A DNA stretch of 64,000 nt from Puccinellia tenuiflora (lineage: Eukaryota; Streptophyta; Magnoliopsida; Poales; Poaceae): positions 852,563 to 916,562 of the forward strand of contig QRDG01000350.1 in the NCBI GenBank assembly GCA_012064385.1, given 5' to 3'. The notes below the pieces were generated by a model. The model searched no databases, was not told the DNA's origin, and saw only the letters and a list, made by a program, of their open reading frames with translations. Of this stretch, positions 27,401-40,384 are shown one piece after another. The stretch's first letter is position 1; every line of letters starts with the position of its first letter. The translations under genes were made by a program, and so were the position numbers.

Positions 27401-28338
27401 CTCCGCGACACCAGACGCCATGATCTGCAATACTGTCGAGAAGCAAGCAAAGAGCGGACGAAGCCTCCCAGAGTTATGGCTGGCCGCAAGGTTGGGATCA
27501 TGCACAAGCACCTCCATATCAGCCAGGAACTTGGGCAACAACCCAAGGGAGAACTGCAGATTACCGAGCCAGTGCCACTGGAACTGCGAGAAACTATCCA
27601 ATATTGTGCGGCAGTCAGTGTCGGCGAGGTCTGGGACAAACAACCACCCAAGGAGCAAGTCCACGATGTCGACGAATTGCGGCCGGAAGCAGTGGGGGAA
27701 CTTGGCTGCGACCAGCGTGAGCAGGCCGAGTAGGCACCTGAGCACAGCGAGAGACGTCCGGTCATCCTCCAGCACGTCACGGCAGGCGGCTAGGAGCGGT
27801 GGCACGAAACGCTCCACCGCGGGCACGTCCCCCGTAGCCAGGAGCTCCCTGAGCCCCTCGGCGACGAGGGGGGACGAGGCGGGCTCCCCCAGGAGCGGCA
27901 GCGCCCAGGCGACGAACCCGTCCGGCAGGCCCCCGGGCGCCTCGTGCGCGCACAGAACCGCGCTGAGCGCCGCGTAGGCCGCCACAGCCGCGCGCCGCAC
28001 CGCATAGGACCTGCGCAACAACCACGAACAAACAGGTGAGTAGAATCGCGTTACCTACAGATGCGCGAAGGGGGAAAGAGGGCGGGGGGGAGGAGAGGAG
28101 GGGTGCGCTTACGCATCGTCGGCGAGGAGCACGGAGAGGGGCGGGGCGAGGAAGGGCGCGAGGGAGGGGAGGAGCGGGCGGTTGGGTGGGTGGAGCAGGA
28201 GAGGCGGAGGCTGGAGAGGGCGGCGACGCGGGAGGCGTCGTCGGAGGGGTGCGGGGGCTCGCCGGCGGCGGCAGAGAGGAGGGAGGCGAGGTGCTGCTGC
28301 AGCTGGTGGTGGGCGTAGGAGGGGTGAGGGTTTTGCAT
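12405..28338 (-). CDS. SMG1: SMG1-type PI3K-related protein kinase, 15 exons, four small frameshifts
   Basis: SMG1 phosphorylates UPF1 in nonsense-mediated mRNA decay (family knowledge). Exons (minus): 28338-28113, 28010-23174, 23098-22910, 22808-22694, 21509-20457, 19637-19190, 18991-18938, 18846-16014, 15174-15061, 14943-14813, 14506-14414, 14094-13822, 13704-13155, 12674-12599, 12504-12405. Phases agree once the frameshifts are allowed for, giving about 3,697 aa. The order is SMG1-typical: helical N-terminal and FAT-like region to about residue 1,750; kinase domain about 1,950-2,290 with the ATP-site stretch KKLVWQGSDGQK, catalytic GDRHLDN and metal-binding HIDYN; a very long C-terminal insertion of about 1,370 residues; then a FATC end with LCNMYEGWTPWI. 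The long insertion and the HIDYN motif argue against TOR, ATM or ATR. Frame breaks lie near 28198, 21006, 18433 and 18123. Confidence 0.93.
21957..22016. repeat. Short direct repeat in an SMG1 intron
   Basis: A block containing 'agaacaccatataccagac' occurs twice about 36 bases apart. It lies in the 1.2-kb intron between the exons ending at 22694 and starting at 21509, whose middle looks like an old non-coding repeat insertion. Confidence 0.6.
22056..22135. mobile_element. Stowaway-type MITE in an SMG1 intron
   Basis: The element is 80 bp, begins CTCCCTCCGTTCC and ends with the inverted copy (GAAACGGAGTTAG). It is flanked by the dinucleotide TA on both sides, the Tc1/mariner target duplication. 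It lies well away from both splice sites. Confidence 0.88.
23099..23173 (-). other. 75-nt stop-free intron in SMG1
   Basis: On the minus strand the sequence runs CAG|GTAAAT to TGTGCAG|GAG. Its length is a multiple of three and it contains no stop in the SMG1 frame, so the unspliced RNA would insert 25 residues (starting VNHDSG) into the protein. I favour splicing because of the canonical ends and a pyrimidine-poor, AT-rich body typical of short plant introns. Confidence 0.65.
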
Positions 28339-28933
28339 TGCGACCCGCCCGTCGCGTTCCGCTCGCCGCCCGGCAAGAGGAAAACGAAACAGCGAAAGCC
28401 CGGCCGCCGGGGAGACTATAGGGAGAGCTTCCGTTTCGCCGTATTCTCTTTTGGCCGTCCGATATCCTCTTCTATCTAACACCGGTCCGATCAATGGCTT
28501 GTGTTGCTAAGTTGAATTACTCCCTCCGATCCGAAATAAGCGTCGGAAGGGTTATTTTACACAAAGGTCCTCCCATTTTGTTGTTCCTCAACCTGCACTA
28601 CCCGCACACAACGCGTTGCTCTCTCTCTGCTGCCCTCACCGCGATGCTCTCCCCTCTCTCCTTTCCTCGCCGCGATGCTCTCCCTCTCTCTCCTCTCCTC
28701 GCCGTCGAGCTCCCAAGGCCTCACCGTCGCGCTCCATCCTCCCCCGCCGTTGCGCTCCTCTACACCTCCCCGCGGCGCTCCTCTCGCCTCGACTCGCGGT
28801 GCTCCCCTCCATGGAAAGGTCAGACCGTTTGGTCCAAGCCGGCCAGGAATCACCGGATCCGGCGTCGACGAGACCGGATCCGATGGCTGCGACCCCAGAC
28901 GCGCCGGATCCCGGGGTTGTGCTGCCGGCACGC
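28339..28933. promoter_or_regulatory. Upstream region of SMG1, with a truncated Stowaway end
   Basis: This region lies upstream of the SMG1 ATG at 28338. A Stowaway-like terminus, CTCCCTCCGATCCGAAATAAG, begins near 28520 without a matching partner. Beyond it is a pyrimidine-rich, GC-rich stretch to 28933 whose open frames on both strands look compositional. No TATA box stands out. Confidence 0.45.
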
Positions 28934-30408
28934 TGATAACCCACAAGTATAGGGGATCGCAACAGTCTTCACGGGTAGTATAACCCAATTTATTGAATCG
29001 ACTCAAGGAGAGCCAAAGAATACTTAGAGATCTTTCCAGCTGAGTTGTCAATTCAGCCACACCTACAGAAGGACAAGTAATACGAGAGATGTGAAAGCAA
29101 CAGTGATTTGAGAACAATAGTAACAGAAACATGAAAACAATGACGGAGAAATATGGACCAGGGTTCATAGTTTCACTAGTGGCGGCTCTCCTAAGCAAAT
29201 AATCATGCATTGGGTGAACAAATTACAGCTGGGCAATTGACAGAATTGCACTAATTAATTAATTATGACAAAGCATTCAGTTTATCAATCATACGTAGGC
29301 ATGTATTCCATATATAGTTGTAACTACTCGCAATGAGAATTCGCACAACATCTTTTGTCCTGCCATCCGGTTTCAGTCGGGCCAATTAAGGAACAAATGG
29401 CAATTAAGGTGTTCCTTTTAATAGAACACCGGAGCAAAGCATTAACACACAATGAACACATGTAATCCTCAAGTTACTAACCATTCACATCGATGTCTCC
29501 GTTTCTGTCACTCGAGGTCTCCGGTTCCGGACTAATAACAGATGCATACAACTTGTAGATACGATCTAAGCATCAATTATATTCATGCAAACATAACGCG
29601 CCCAAATCTAAGATCATGCCACTCGTGCAGTAGTGACAAGCATTAAGCATAACAACATTGCAGCAACAACAATTCGTAAACATAAATAATCTGATCATAA
29701 CGTGTCAATCCATCGGATCCCAACAAACACAACGCATATTACATCGGATTGATCTCGATCATGTAGGGCAGCTCACGAGAACATGGTACTGAACAACAAG
29801 GGGGAGAGAGTACCATCTAGCTACTGCTACAAACCCGTAGTCCGCGGGGAACTACTCACAACTCATCCCGGAGACAGCGGTGACGGTGAAGATGGCTCCG
29901 GGGGCCAATCCCCGTCCCGGCAGGGTGCCGGAACAGGCAATCTGACCCCCGAGACTTGTCGGCGATGGCGGCGGAGCTCTGTATCGTATTTGGGAAAATC
30001 CTTCCGTGGTTAGGATTTTTGCGTCGGGGATAATTTTATAGGAGTCGGAGGCACCCGAGGGGGTGCCCGAGGGGCAGGGGCGGCCCCCGGCCGCGGCCCC
30101 CCTCTCACCCGTGGGTGGGACCCGCCCCAGGGCTGTGGGTCCCTCCCGGAGTCGCCCTTCTGGCTCCGGTCCTTATTTATTCAATAAAAAATCATCGTAA
30201 ATTTTCGTCCAATTCCGAGAATATTTTCAGAAGTAACTTTCTACAATAAAAGCAGCACAAAAACAGGGAACTGGCACTGGGCATCTTATCAATAGGTTAG
30301 TCGAATAAAATACCTTGAAATGATATAATAATGTAGCATAAACATATAATAATGATAGGAATCAAGCATGACATGATTAAAAATTATAGATACGTTTGAC
30401 ACGTATCA
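28934..30408 (-). mobile_element. LTR of a Gypsy-like retrotransposon (3' LTR, minus orientation)
   Basis: Read on the minus strand the segment begins TGATACGTGTCAAACG and ends GTGGGTTATCA, giving the TG...CA ends of an LTR of about 1,475 bp. Immediately upstream of its start on the minus strand is a purine-rich tract (AAGCTTGGGGATGC), which marks it as the 3' LTR. The ends resemble the abundant Triticeae Gypsy group of Fatima/Wham type. The exact family is from memory and uncertain. Confidence 0.82.
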
Positions 30409-32252
30409 GCATCCCCAAGCTTAATTCCTGCTCGTCCTTGAGTAGGTAAATGATAATCAAAATAATTTTTGAACTTGACATGCCACCAACATAATCTTGA
30501 TCAAGATAGTAATGCAAAGCACATGATGTGAATAAGGTGATCCAAAACAATTGTCTATAGTTGACATTAAGCAAACAATGATTAACAAACGCTAGCTAAC
30601 AAATGCTAGAAACTTTTCATGAATAAGTGTGTTGGAGACATGGAACCATACATAAGGTTTAGAAAGAAGAATTGCAAATTATGTCTCCAATGTAAAGTAT
30701 CAATCATTCTTCAAAGCATCTATTTAGTCATTCATGGAAATAGCCAAGCTCAAGTCAAGTATCCTAATCCATCTACTTCACAAATCAACTGTTTCGAAGT
30801 CTACTCAACTAGTGCAAATAAGAATTGTCTTTGGCACCATGATGTTATGGCAAAGAGAACAATAATGGAGGTTTGGAAGGTCAAAAAAAAAGGCTCAAAC
30901 AGCGGAGAAGGTAACCACAAGACAGAAGGAAGTCCTGTAGTTGACACTATATAAGGAGTAGTGATTGTCATGCAACGGATGCACATAGAGCTATAAGTGT
31001 ATGAAAGCTCTCCAATGGAACTAGTGGGGGTGCGTCCAACTTGCTTGCTCATGAAGACCTAGAGCTCACTTGAGGAGGCTCATCCTTGGAATATACAAGC
31101 CAAGTTCTATAACGTTAATTCTCCACATAGTTATACTACTAAAACAATATGAGAACTCTCTATAATGAAGTGTAGGTGCTACTAGCACAAGTGTGGTAAA
31201 AAGGATAGTAGTGTTGCTCCCTCTCTCTTTTTCTATTTTTTTGGATTTTGGGTGGCCTCCTTGGCTCTTTTGAATGCTCTCTCATTTGGCCTCCTTTGGG
31301 CTCTTTTTTTTTATACCTCACTGTAGGAGCAACACTCTATATTACAAATGGATCATCACACTTTTTGGTACTCATAACTCATAAGACTAATACATGATGT
31401 ATAAAAGAAGATATGCATGATCGAGCGTAGTGTGGAAAAAATGTAAAACATGTGGCAAGCCACGCGGCACACTAACTCAATGATCAAGCAAACTATATGG
31501 TAATGAAGAACGACATCAAGTCATGTAATGTAATGATGGATGTTGCATGGCAATGTATCTCGAAACGGCTATGGAAATACCATGATAGGTAGGTATGGTG
31601 GCCATTTTGAGGGAGATAGTTGGCTTATGTGTAGGAGAACAGGATGAAGTTCTCCCACGGAGTTGGATGTACTCGCGAAGTATGCACCAATCTCAATGTG
31701 AGAGAGGGCATTGCGTAGCACCGAAGAGGCTAGCAAAATATGGAAGTGGAAGTGCCAAAAACCAAAACTCACAATACATTTCGTATATTGCAAACAACTA
31801 ACAGTTTCAATGTTCCACAAATGGTTTGAGACACCCCGAGAGGGATCGTGGCGGCGACACAAGTGACCCGTTGGCTTCCCCGACCGTTGCAGTAACTACC
31901 CATTAGGAACTTCTTTTCAACTTAGTAGAATTCATGACACATTAGCATTGTTGACTTAGGTTGTTTAGTTCAGAAAAGTACGGCTCCACGCTTTACTAAC
32001 ACATCTCTCCACTAATCAGCTCAGACACCATTAACCAACACATTTTAACCATTAGTTATTTTAATGTCTCAAAATAATTGAAAAGTATCAAATTATCCAC
32101 ATAGTGATCTACAAGACTATGCAGGTTTTTTTCTACTTCATACCACTACCACATGCATAGCATTTTACCGATCTAACAAATTAACCAAGCAACCAAAACA
32201 ACTCTCTAACAATATAAGTGAATATCAAGAGATTTTAATATTAACTATTAGC
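30409..32252 (-). mobile_element. Internal 3' part of the same Gypsy-like element, non-coding
   Basis: This continues from the polypurine tract next to the LTR. It has no significant open frame and contains poly-pyrimidine runs (31205-31320) typical of the non-coding tail of large Triticeae Gypsy elements. It stops where the Copia-like LTR begins at 32253. The gag-pol part and the 5' LTR are not in the window. Confidence 0.65.
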
Positions 32253-34012
32253 TGAAGGGGTCGCAGCATAGAAAACAAAAAAATTCCTACGCAACAAGCG
32301 GAATAAACCCCAAGGATCTAGATCTACTAGATGGAGGTAGCAAAGATGAGATCCAATCTCTTACCCTTGAAGAATGTTCAAAGCGTTTTGTCGGTGCAGG
32401 GGTTGGTCTGTCGATCCCCGCAACTAGACGCATCTAGTCGCGAGGAGATGTATTTCCTCGAGATCCAATCCAATGAAGCGCCGCAACGAGCGGCACCTCC
32501 GCGGTATCCACACGTACGGCTCGATGTAGACGTCCACTCCTTGATCCCTCAAGCAAGGAGGACGTGGCTAGATAGATCTCGGCACCACGACGGTTGTGGT
32601 GGCGTTGATGGTGGAGAAATTCCTGCAGGGCTTCGCCAAGCGGCTGCAGGAGAGAGGAGGGAGAGGAGAGGGAGGCCGGCGGCTACGGTACAAGGATGCT
32701 GCGCCCCAGCCCTCCCCTCCTCCTTATATAGGCGTGAGGGGGCTATGGGGGGCGTCCCAAACCCATCTAGGGCCGGCCAAGGGAGGAAACTTACCCCCCA
32801 AGGCAGCCCCTAGGGTTTTTGGGTGCCTCCCATGGGCCACCCGCATGGGCCTTTAGGGAGAGGGTGCGGCCAGCCCAAGTGGGCTGCTGCACCTCCCCTT
32901 GGTCCATGTGGGCCTTCTAGGTTCGTGGCCCCCCAAGGTGGGGCCCTCCGGAACCTTCCGGAACCTTCTAGAATCTTCCGGCACTCTGCTGGAATTTTCC
33001 CGAACTTTTCCGGAACCCTGGAAACCACTTTCCTTATATGAAATTTTATCTCCGGACTCTTCCGGAGCTCCTCGTGATATCTAGGATCTCATCCGAGACT
33101 CTGAATCACCATTCGTTCATACCATCAATTATCTCATCACTAACCCTAGCTACATCGGAGCGTTAAGTGTGTGACCCTACGGGTTCGAGAACATGCAGAC
33201 ATGATCAAATCAATAATCAATAGCGGGACCGGGATGCCCATATTGACTCCTACATATTCAACGAAGTTCCTTATCGATTGAACCACGATGCCGGAGATTC
33301 TTAATCTCGTATACGATTCCCTTTGTCTCACGATATTTAATTTTCCCGATATTTGATCGTCGATATCTCCATATCTAGTTTGATCTCGTTACCCTGGCAA
33401 ATTCTCTTTACTCGTCCATAATATAGGATCTCCGTGATTAACACTTAATCACATGGTTGCAACCTTTTCTGATGCTATATTACCGAGAGGGCCCAGAGAT
33501 AATCTTTTCCGTCACAAGGAAGGACAAATCCCAATCTTGATTCATGTCACCCAACAAATACCATCGGAGATACCTGAAAGCCATCTTTATAATCACCTAG
33601 TTACGAAGTGACGTTTGATGTCCACAAAGTATTCCTCCGGTAAACGGGAGTGACATAATCTCATGGTCTAAGGAAAACTATACTTGGCATACTAAAAGTG
33701 TTGGCAATGAAACTGTGTGACACGATCAATTGCAACTCTTTATTATTTGGTCTTGTCCATCACATCATTACTCCTAATGATATGACTCCGTTATCAAGTG
33801 ACTATAACAAGTCCATGGTTAGGAAACTCTAACCATCTCTTGACTAACGAACCAGTCTGGTAGAGGCTTACTAGGGACAACTGGTTGTTATATTCCACAC
33901 ATGTATTATATTTCCGGTTAATACAATTATAGCATGGAGAATAAACTATTATCATAAACATGAATATGCTAATAAACCATTTTATTATTGCCTCTAGGGC
34001 ATATTCCCAACA
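32253..34012 (-). mobile_element. Copia-like LTR, minus orientation
   Basis: On the minus strand the LTR starts TGTTGGGAATATGCCC and ends CGACCCCTTCA, the TG...CA signature, with a length of about 1,760 bp. The start resembles the BARE/WIS/Angela-like group of Triticeae Copia LTRs. Next to the start is a purine-rich tract (CAAGTGGGAGACTG), so this is the 3' LTR of an element whose body extends to the right. Confidence 0.85.
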
Positions 34013-37000
34013 GTCTCTCCCACTTGCACTAGAGTCAATAATCTAGTTTATATTTTCTCGATCCAACACTCATGGTGTCTAACACTCATGGAGTCTCAGT
34101 GCTGATCATGTTTGCTCGTGGAAGAGGTTCTGTCCGTGTTCTGTACTATACAGTTCTTTATGTTCTTTGCAAAACGTCAATGTCACTACTTTGACATTAC
34201 TTTATCATCACATGATAACCTCTTATCATCACATGATAAACCTCATATCATCATCATATGATGATATAATATATTTGGTTATAGAGTGAGATTTTCGTTT
34301 CCCTTTCATGCCTACATGACGTATGATCAGTCAAGAGGACTTTCACATAGCATGTGCACCCGGAACTCACTCAGTCTTGAAACAAAATTTCTCAAACCAT
34401 AATATTATATCTTTTAATCATTGAATAATCATATACTCCTATATGTTGTAGACTCACAAATCGACAGTGCAATCATGTCACTTCGATATTTTCGATCATG
34501 CCTTTCGCTGCGCTTCTGCTATTATGAGATCCCAATCTAGTTTGGTTTTATGACTTCAACCAAGTCTGCCAATCTCTAGATTCTATTATCTCAACTCCAT
34601 GAAAAATGACTCCTTATTTAACATGTTCTTCTAACCAAGAACTTGGGTCACATATCGTCAAATACAAACACATGGTTCTCATATGTTTAGACCTATGAAC
34701 AATTCATAGCGAATACCAACATATCCCTCCAACCATCAATTTTGTACTGAGTTATCAACTCAAGTTTTCACCTATTTCTCACAAGCAGATGAACCTTCTT
34801 CTCTGGTTCCATTTTTGAACTCCTTCAAAATCTTAGGTTAAACAGTCCTGACATAATGCTTTATCAACATATCTATCCTCCATAGATACATCTATCTCCA
34901 TAGATATTTGACATTCAAACTAACTTTATAAGTTATACGTTGGTTCCTGACTCATTTACAATATTTATGAAATCTCCATTTCACTCAAGCAAGATATTGT
35001 AAACTCCCACTCAAATATACACCATACACATATTAAATTGTGAAACCACTTTGGCTCCACTCAGAAATATGTTATCTCTATATTGGACCATGATTAACTA
35101 GCTCCCACTCAAACATATGTCACCACATATTTTGATCATTGAAAATAGTTTCTGCTCTAACTTAACATATGTCACCACATATCTTAATTAGATCACACTC
35201 GTGTATTTTATCGATATTTTGGACACTCCAAATTCTTAATTAACTATTAATATCGAGAACTCTTTAATACGAATGCTCGTACTTTGCCAGCATAAATCCT
35301 TTTGACTTTAAGCACAACTACACCATGTAGTTAACAACATTGAATATGTTAAAGAGCTTTACCTCTTGTGCTTTTGTCCAGTAAGTTTTATTTATTCCTT
35401 ACAAACCCTTTTGAAGAATAATATGTGAAACAACGTTTTCACAAAATCAAGTAACAATTACTTTGTGATTTAAACTTAACATAGGATGACTCTCAATCAT
35501 TTCGTATTTAAAGTTTCTATTTCTCCTTTTGTAGTTTCGTAGTTAGTCCTGTTTCTAAAACATGACAAGTGAATCATGAATATTATTTTGTAACCTGACA
35601 AAATACCATATTCTTGAATCCTACTTTTCTTTAGACAAGCTAAACCGAAATTCAATGATCACCATCATTAATTCCTTCATGTGTCAAGTTTTAACCAACA
35701 TAGCACTTTACATATGTGCCACTTGATACATGAACAAGCAAGGTTTTAGCTTTTCCATTTTATTCCATCAATTCTTTTATCCATGAAACCTTTTCACGAT
35801 AAAACCACTAAAACACTTAGCACACCAACAAGTGGTTTGCCCTTTTAGTCTCATATTGTGGAATCACATTCATAGTCATACTTATGAATATACTACAACA
35901 TTATTCGCAATAGTCCTCTAATTATCTCATAATTATGAACCACACCTTTTCTCATAACTCATATAAAAAATGTTTATGCGAATCATTAAATAGATCCTTA
36001 TTTCTAAACAGAGTGTTTATCATATAAATCTAAATGCTATTATTAAACCCGAAGTAAAACCCTTCTTGAGACCACACAATATCAAATAGTGTGTGATTAC
36101 GATATCTTAGGACATATCAAACGCCTTTGAAATATTCTAAATATTGTAATTTGTGATAACACTTCTCACAAGTCACATACTAACATATAACTCAAATATC
36201 TTGTCTTTTTTATCAAATCATAAAGACTCAATTTTCTTGTTAACTTAATATCCTAAACTCCAGATTTATTTGATCTCATCAAATATCATAACTCGAATAA
36301 ATACACCTATTTAATCATTTATGATGGAGTACACAAAATAATGACATCTAACATTTGCTGAAATACAACCAACACTTGTGTTTATTTTCGGCAACCTCCT
36401 GTCACTCTTCCAAGGTGGCATTTTAGTCATACTCCTTACAATAAGGCGCATTGATAAAACATCAAAATGTTTATTCAATCTTTAGCACGACTAAAACACA
36501 ATTGTCATTATTAAGTTTTGGGTATCATTAGCATGTCTTTTATTTATAAATGTTCAACCAATTTATCATTTAGATTATAATAGAATAACACTTATAATCG
36601 AAAACTTGTGATTTCCAAAAGGATTACTCATGAAAATAGAACAACCATTGTCTTTAACATGAATAACCGTCTCACATAAGCAAGACACACTAATTAAAAT
36701 CACACTTAATTCGATTACAAAACTTATTCAAATCCAAACGCTAAATGCAGAGACAGATCGTTGACAGCATCAACTCCTTGATGCCACTATTCTGCACCCG
36801 TCTTCCCATATCCTTTATGCAAATCTCAAGCAACAGGTTCTGTTTTCATAAAACAGAATGAGTATCAAATACTTATCGAAACTGCCACAATTGCAATTTG
36901 GACTTAAACACTTATAACATGTATATCAATATATACTTTCTGCATTGTCAACTTCTCTTGTTATGGGTTCCACTTTGACATGACGCAGCCGAGACACAAA

Positions 37001-37816
37001 TTTATAGAAAGTGATCAAATCCCTTCCTATGGCATAGTCTCCGGCATAATTCTTGAAGCTGGGGAGAAGCTAGCGTATCACCCCATCTATCGCGAAACCG
37101 TCATTCATCTCGTGGTTCCAAACAAGCACTAGACGATGATGTATCTCATGCATTATCCTCGGGTGTTGTTCCAAGCAAGTGTTCTCTTCCATCTTGAGTG
37201 AAAGAAAACCGTTCAGACATTCGAACCCTTACAATTCTAACTTGTGCTGAAATCTATTTTTCAGCTCACAACAATCTCCATTGCAGTCAAGTTCTTGAAT
37301 TGTCTACTTAGGTCAGAATTTCATGAAGGTGCACATCATCCACTTGACTTTCAAGTAGGTGGTTCAAAACCACTCCATGTACTCTTCATAGCTTGCAGAA
37401 ATATTTGGGTATTCTTCAATGGTTCATCTAACACGTAGAGCTGAGCATGGGTGTTTAGGACTTCTCTCTCAGACGCAGGTACCACTTAACAAAATTGACC
37501 CATCGAGACGCAGTTTTTCAGCAACGAACAGACTACCGTAGTCGACCATGATCTACAAGGATTTTTGCAAAGACATCTAAGGACTTTTGTTTATGATAAT
37601 TTTAGTTCATCTTAATCAAAATTACTACATGAACTCCCACTAAACACAACATCTCTCTGGTTGTTTTAGTGACACACGATCCAAATCCACTACACCACAA
37701 CCGATCATCACGTGAGATGATGTAGCTTCAAAGGTGAACATCACCATGTTGATCATATCGACCATATGACTCGTGTTTAACCTTTCGGTTCTTGTGTTCC
37801 GAGGCCATGTCTGTAC
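34013..37816 (-). mobile_element. Degenerate internal region of the minus-strand Copia-like element
   Basis: AT-rich internal DNA without a long open frame. Its first 1.2 kb (34013-35240) matches 39161-40384 in inverted orientation. Around 37000-37250 the minus strand still shows gag-like fragments (for example HEMNDGFAIDG) broken by several stops. No 5' LTR in the same orientation follows: at 37817 a plus-oriented LTR begins. Confidence 0.7.
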
Positions 37817-39159
37817 TGTTGGAGATATGCCCAAGAGGCAATAATAAATGTTATTGATAATCATATTTCTTCATTCATGATATGTTTAATTCCATGCTAG
37901 AATTGTATTAACCGGAAACAAATACATGTGTGGAATATAAACGGTTAATGTGTCTCTAGTCTTTCCTCTTGTGACTAGTTCGTTTGATTAAGTGATGGTT
38001 AGATGTTTCCTAACCATGGATTTATGAATCACTTAATAAACGAAGTTTGTATCATGGGTGATGATATAATGGACAAGACTCAAATTAAATAGATGTCAAA
38101 TATAGTTTCCTTAGACCATGAGATTATGTCACTCCCGCTTACCGGAGAAGTGCTTTGTGGACATCAAACGTCACTTCGTAACTGGGTGATTATAAAGGTG
38201 GCTTTCAGGTTCTCCGATGATAGGTTGTTGGGTGGCATGTTTCAAGACTGGGATTTGTTCGTCCAATAGTTGGATAGATATCTCTGGGCCCTCTCGGTAG
38301 TATAGCATCCAAACGCTTGCAAGCATATGACTAAGTAGCTAGTCATAAGGGATCCTATTCTATGGGAACGAGTAAAGAGAACTTGTCGGTAACGAGATTA
38401 ATCAGATATGGAGATATCAGTGGATTAAATCTCGGACAAGTAAAATATCGTGAAACAAAAGGAATCGTATATGGATTAATTGAATCCCGGACATTGTGGT
38501 TTGACTAGTAAAGTACTTCGTCGAATATGTAGGAATTAATATGGGCATCCCGGTCCCGCTATTAATATGACATATTCATGAACCCGCAGAGTCACAGACT
38601 TAATGTTCGATGTAGTTAGGGTTTGAGATGAATGATGGTGAGAAGGAATATTGATTCGGAGTCCCGGATAGGATCTCGGACATCATGAGGAGTTCCGGAG
38701 TGGTCCGAAGAATAAGATTCATATAAGGAAAGTGGTTTCCGGAGGTATCGAAATGGCTCGGGAATTTATCGGTAAAGTACCGGAAAGTTCTAGAAGGTTC
38801 TAGAGGGGTCTAGAAGTGGGCACATAGGAGTATGGGGCCCACATGGGATTAAAGGGTGATGGACTGGCCTAGGGCCAGCCGCACCACCCAGCCCCAAGGG
38901 GCCCATGCGTGAGGCCCAAGAGGGAAGGGGGCCGGCCACCCTAACCCTAACCCTAGGGGCTTGCTTGGGGGGCAAGCCTCCCCCCTAGCCGCCGGCCCTA
39001 GGAGAGGGAGGGGCGCACCCCCTTGGCCTCCTATATAAGGAGGGGCAAGGGGAGGGGTGCGGCACCCCAAGGCTCCCCCCAAGCCGCCGCCTCCCTCCAC
39101 CTCTGCCGCACCACCTCCTCCTCCTCTCTCCCGACACCGCTTGGCGAAGCCCTGTCGGA
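37817..39159 (+). mobile_element. Copia-like 5' LTR, plus orientation, cut short at the N
   Basis: It begins TGTTGGAGATATGCCC and runs in parallel with the complete LTR at 40385-42291 up to the shared 'ggcgaagccctg' block. It then breaks off at the ambiguous base at 39160, so roughly its last 400 bases are absent. Confidence 0.8.
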
Positions 39160-39160
39160 N
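39160..39160. other. Single N, probable collapsed assembly gap
   Basis: The only ambiguous base in the window. To its left is LTR sequence and to its right is the 3' internal part of the same element type. The rest of the 5' LTR and most of the body are missing at exactly this point. Confidence 0.85.
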
Positions 39161-40384
39161 TTTGGAGGAGTCCAAAGTGTCGAGAAAGTGCATAAGAAAT
39201 TGAGTGAGATCTAATTAAGATATGTGTGACATATATTAAGTTAGAGCAGAAATTAATTTCCATAATCAAATATGTGGTGACATATGTTTGAGTGGGAGCT
39301 AGTTAATCATGGTCAAATATAAAGATAACATATTTCTGAGTGGGAGCCAAAGTGGCTTCACAATTTAATATGTGTATGAGGTATATTTGAGTGGGAGTTT
39401 ACAATATAGTGTTTGAATGAAATGGAGATTTCATAAATGTTGTAAATGTTGTCATGGACCAATGCATAACTTATGAAGTTAGTTTGAACGTCAAATATTC
39501 ATGTAGATGAATGTATCTATGGAGGATAGATAAGTTTGATAAATATCAAAGTCAGGGTGTTTTACCTACACAAGTTTTGAAGGAGTTCAAAATGAAACAA
39601 GAGAAGAATGGTTCATCTCATTGTGGCATATAGGTGAAGCATTGGGTTAGAGAACTCAGTACAAAATTGATGGTTGGAGGATATGTTGGAATTCAATATG
39701 AATTGTTCATAGATCTCAACATATAAGAACCATATGTTTGTATGTGACGATATGTGACCCAAGTTCTTAATTGTAAGAACATGTTGAATGAGGAGTCATT
39801 TTTCATGAGATTGAGATAAATTTAGAAAATGGTGAACTTGGTTGAAGTCACAAAGCCAGACTAAATTAGGGATCTCTTAATATCGGAGTAGCACAGCGAA
39901 AGCATGATCGGAAATATCAAAGTGACAAGGTTCACTGTTGATTTGTTAAGTCTACAACATATAGGAGTATATGATTAATTCAAGGATTGAAATAAGATAT
40001 AATATTTTGGTTTGAGAAAGTTGTTTCAAGATTGAGTGAGTTCCAGATGCATGTGTTATGAGAAAGTTCAATTGACTAATCATACATATGGGCATGAAAG
40101 GATATGATTATCTCACTCTATAACCAAACATATTATATGCATTATATGATAATGATTTTATCATGGGATGATAGGAAGTTTATCATGTGATGATAAAGTA
40201 ATGTCAAATTAGGTGACAGTTACAATTTTTGCAAAGGACATAAAGAGCTGTAAAGTACAGAGCACGGACAGAACCTCTTCCACAAGCAAACATGATCAAC
40301 ACTGAGACTTCATGAGTGAGACTCCATGGGTGTTGGATCGCGGAAATGTAAACTAGATTATTGACTCTAGTGCAAGTGGGAGAC
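39161..40384 (+). mobile_element. 3' internal part of the plus-strand Copia-like element
   Basis: The segment is the inverted counterpart of 34013-35240, with shared blocks such as 'gatctaattaagatatgtg'. It ends in the purine-rich tract CAAGTGGGAGACTG directly before the 3' LTR. There is no coding potential. Confidence 0.78.

Noticed and set aside
12405..28338. SMG1 and SHMT as dead pseudogenes
   Set aside because: Every break is a 1-base change in a short run and splice sites and all other codons are intact, so sequencing error is the simpler explanation, pending accurate reads.
28550..28933. Open frames of 100-200 codons on both strands upstream of SMG1
   Set aside because: Low-complexity, Ser/Pro/Arg-rich mirror frames without domains. 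The longest minus frame also runs into the LTR.
34013..40384. Coding genes within the Copia-like region
   Set aside because: Only short frames between many stops. The visible gag-like fragments are broken repeatedly.
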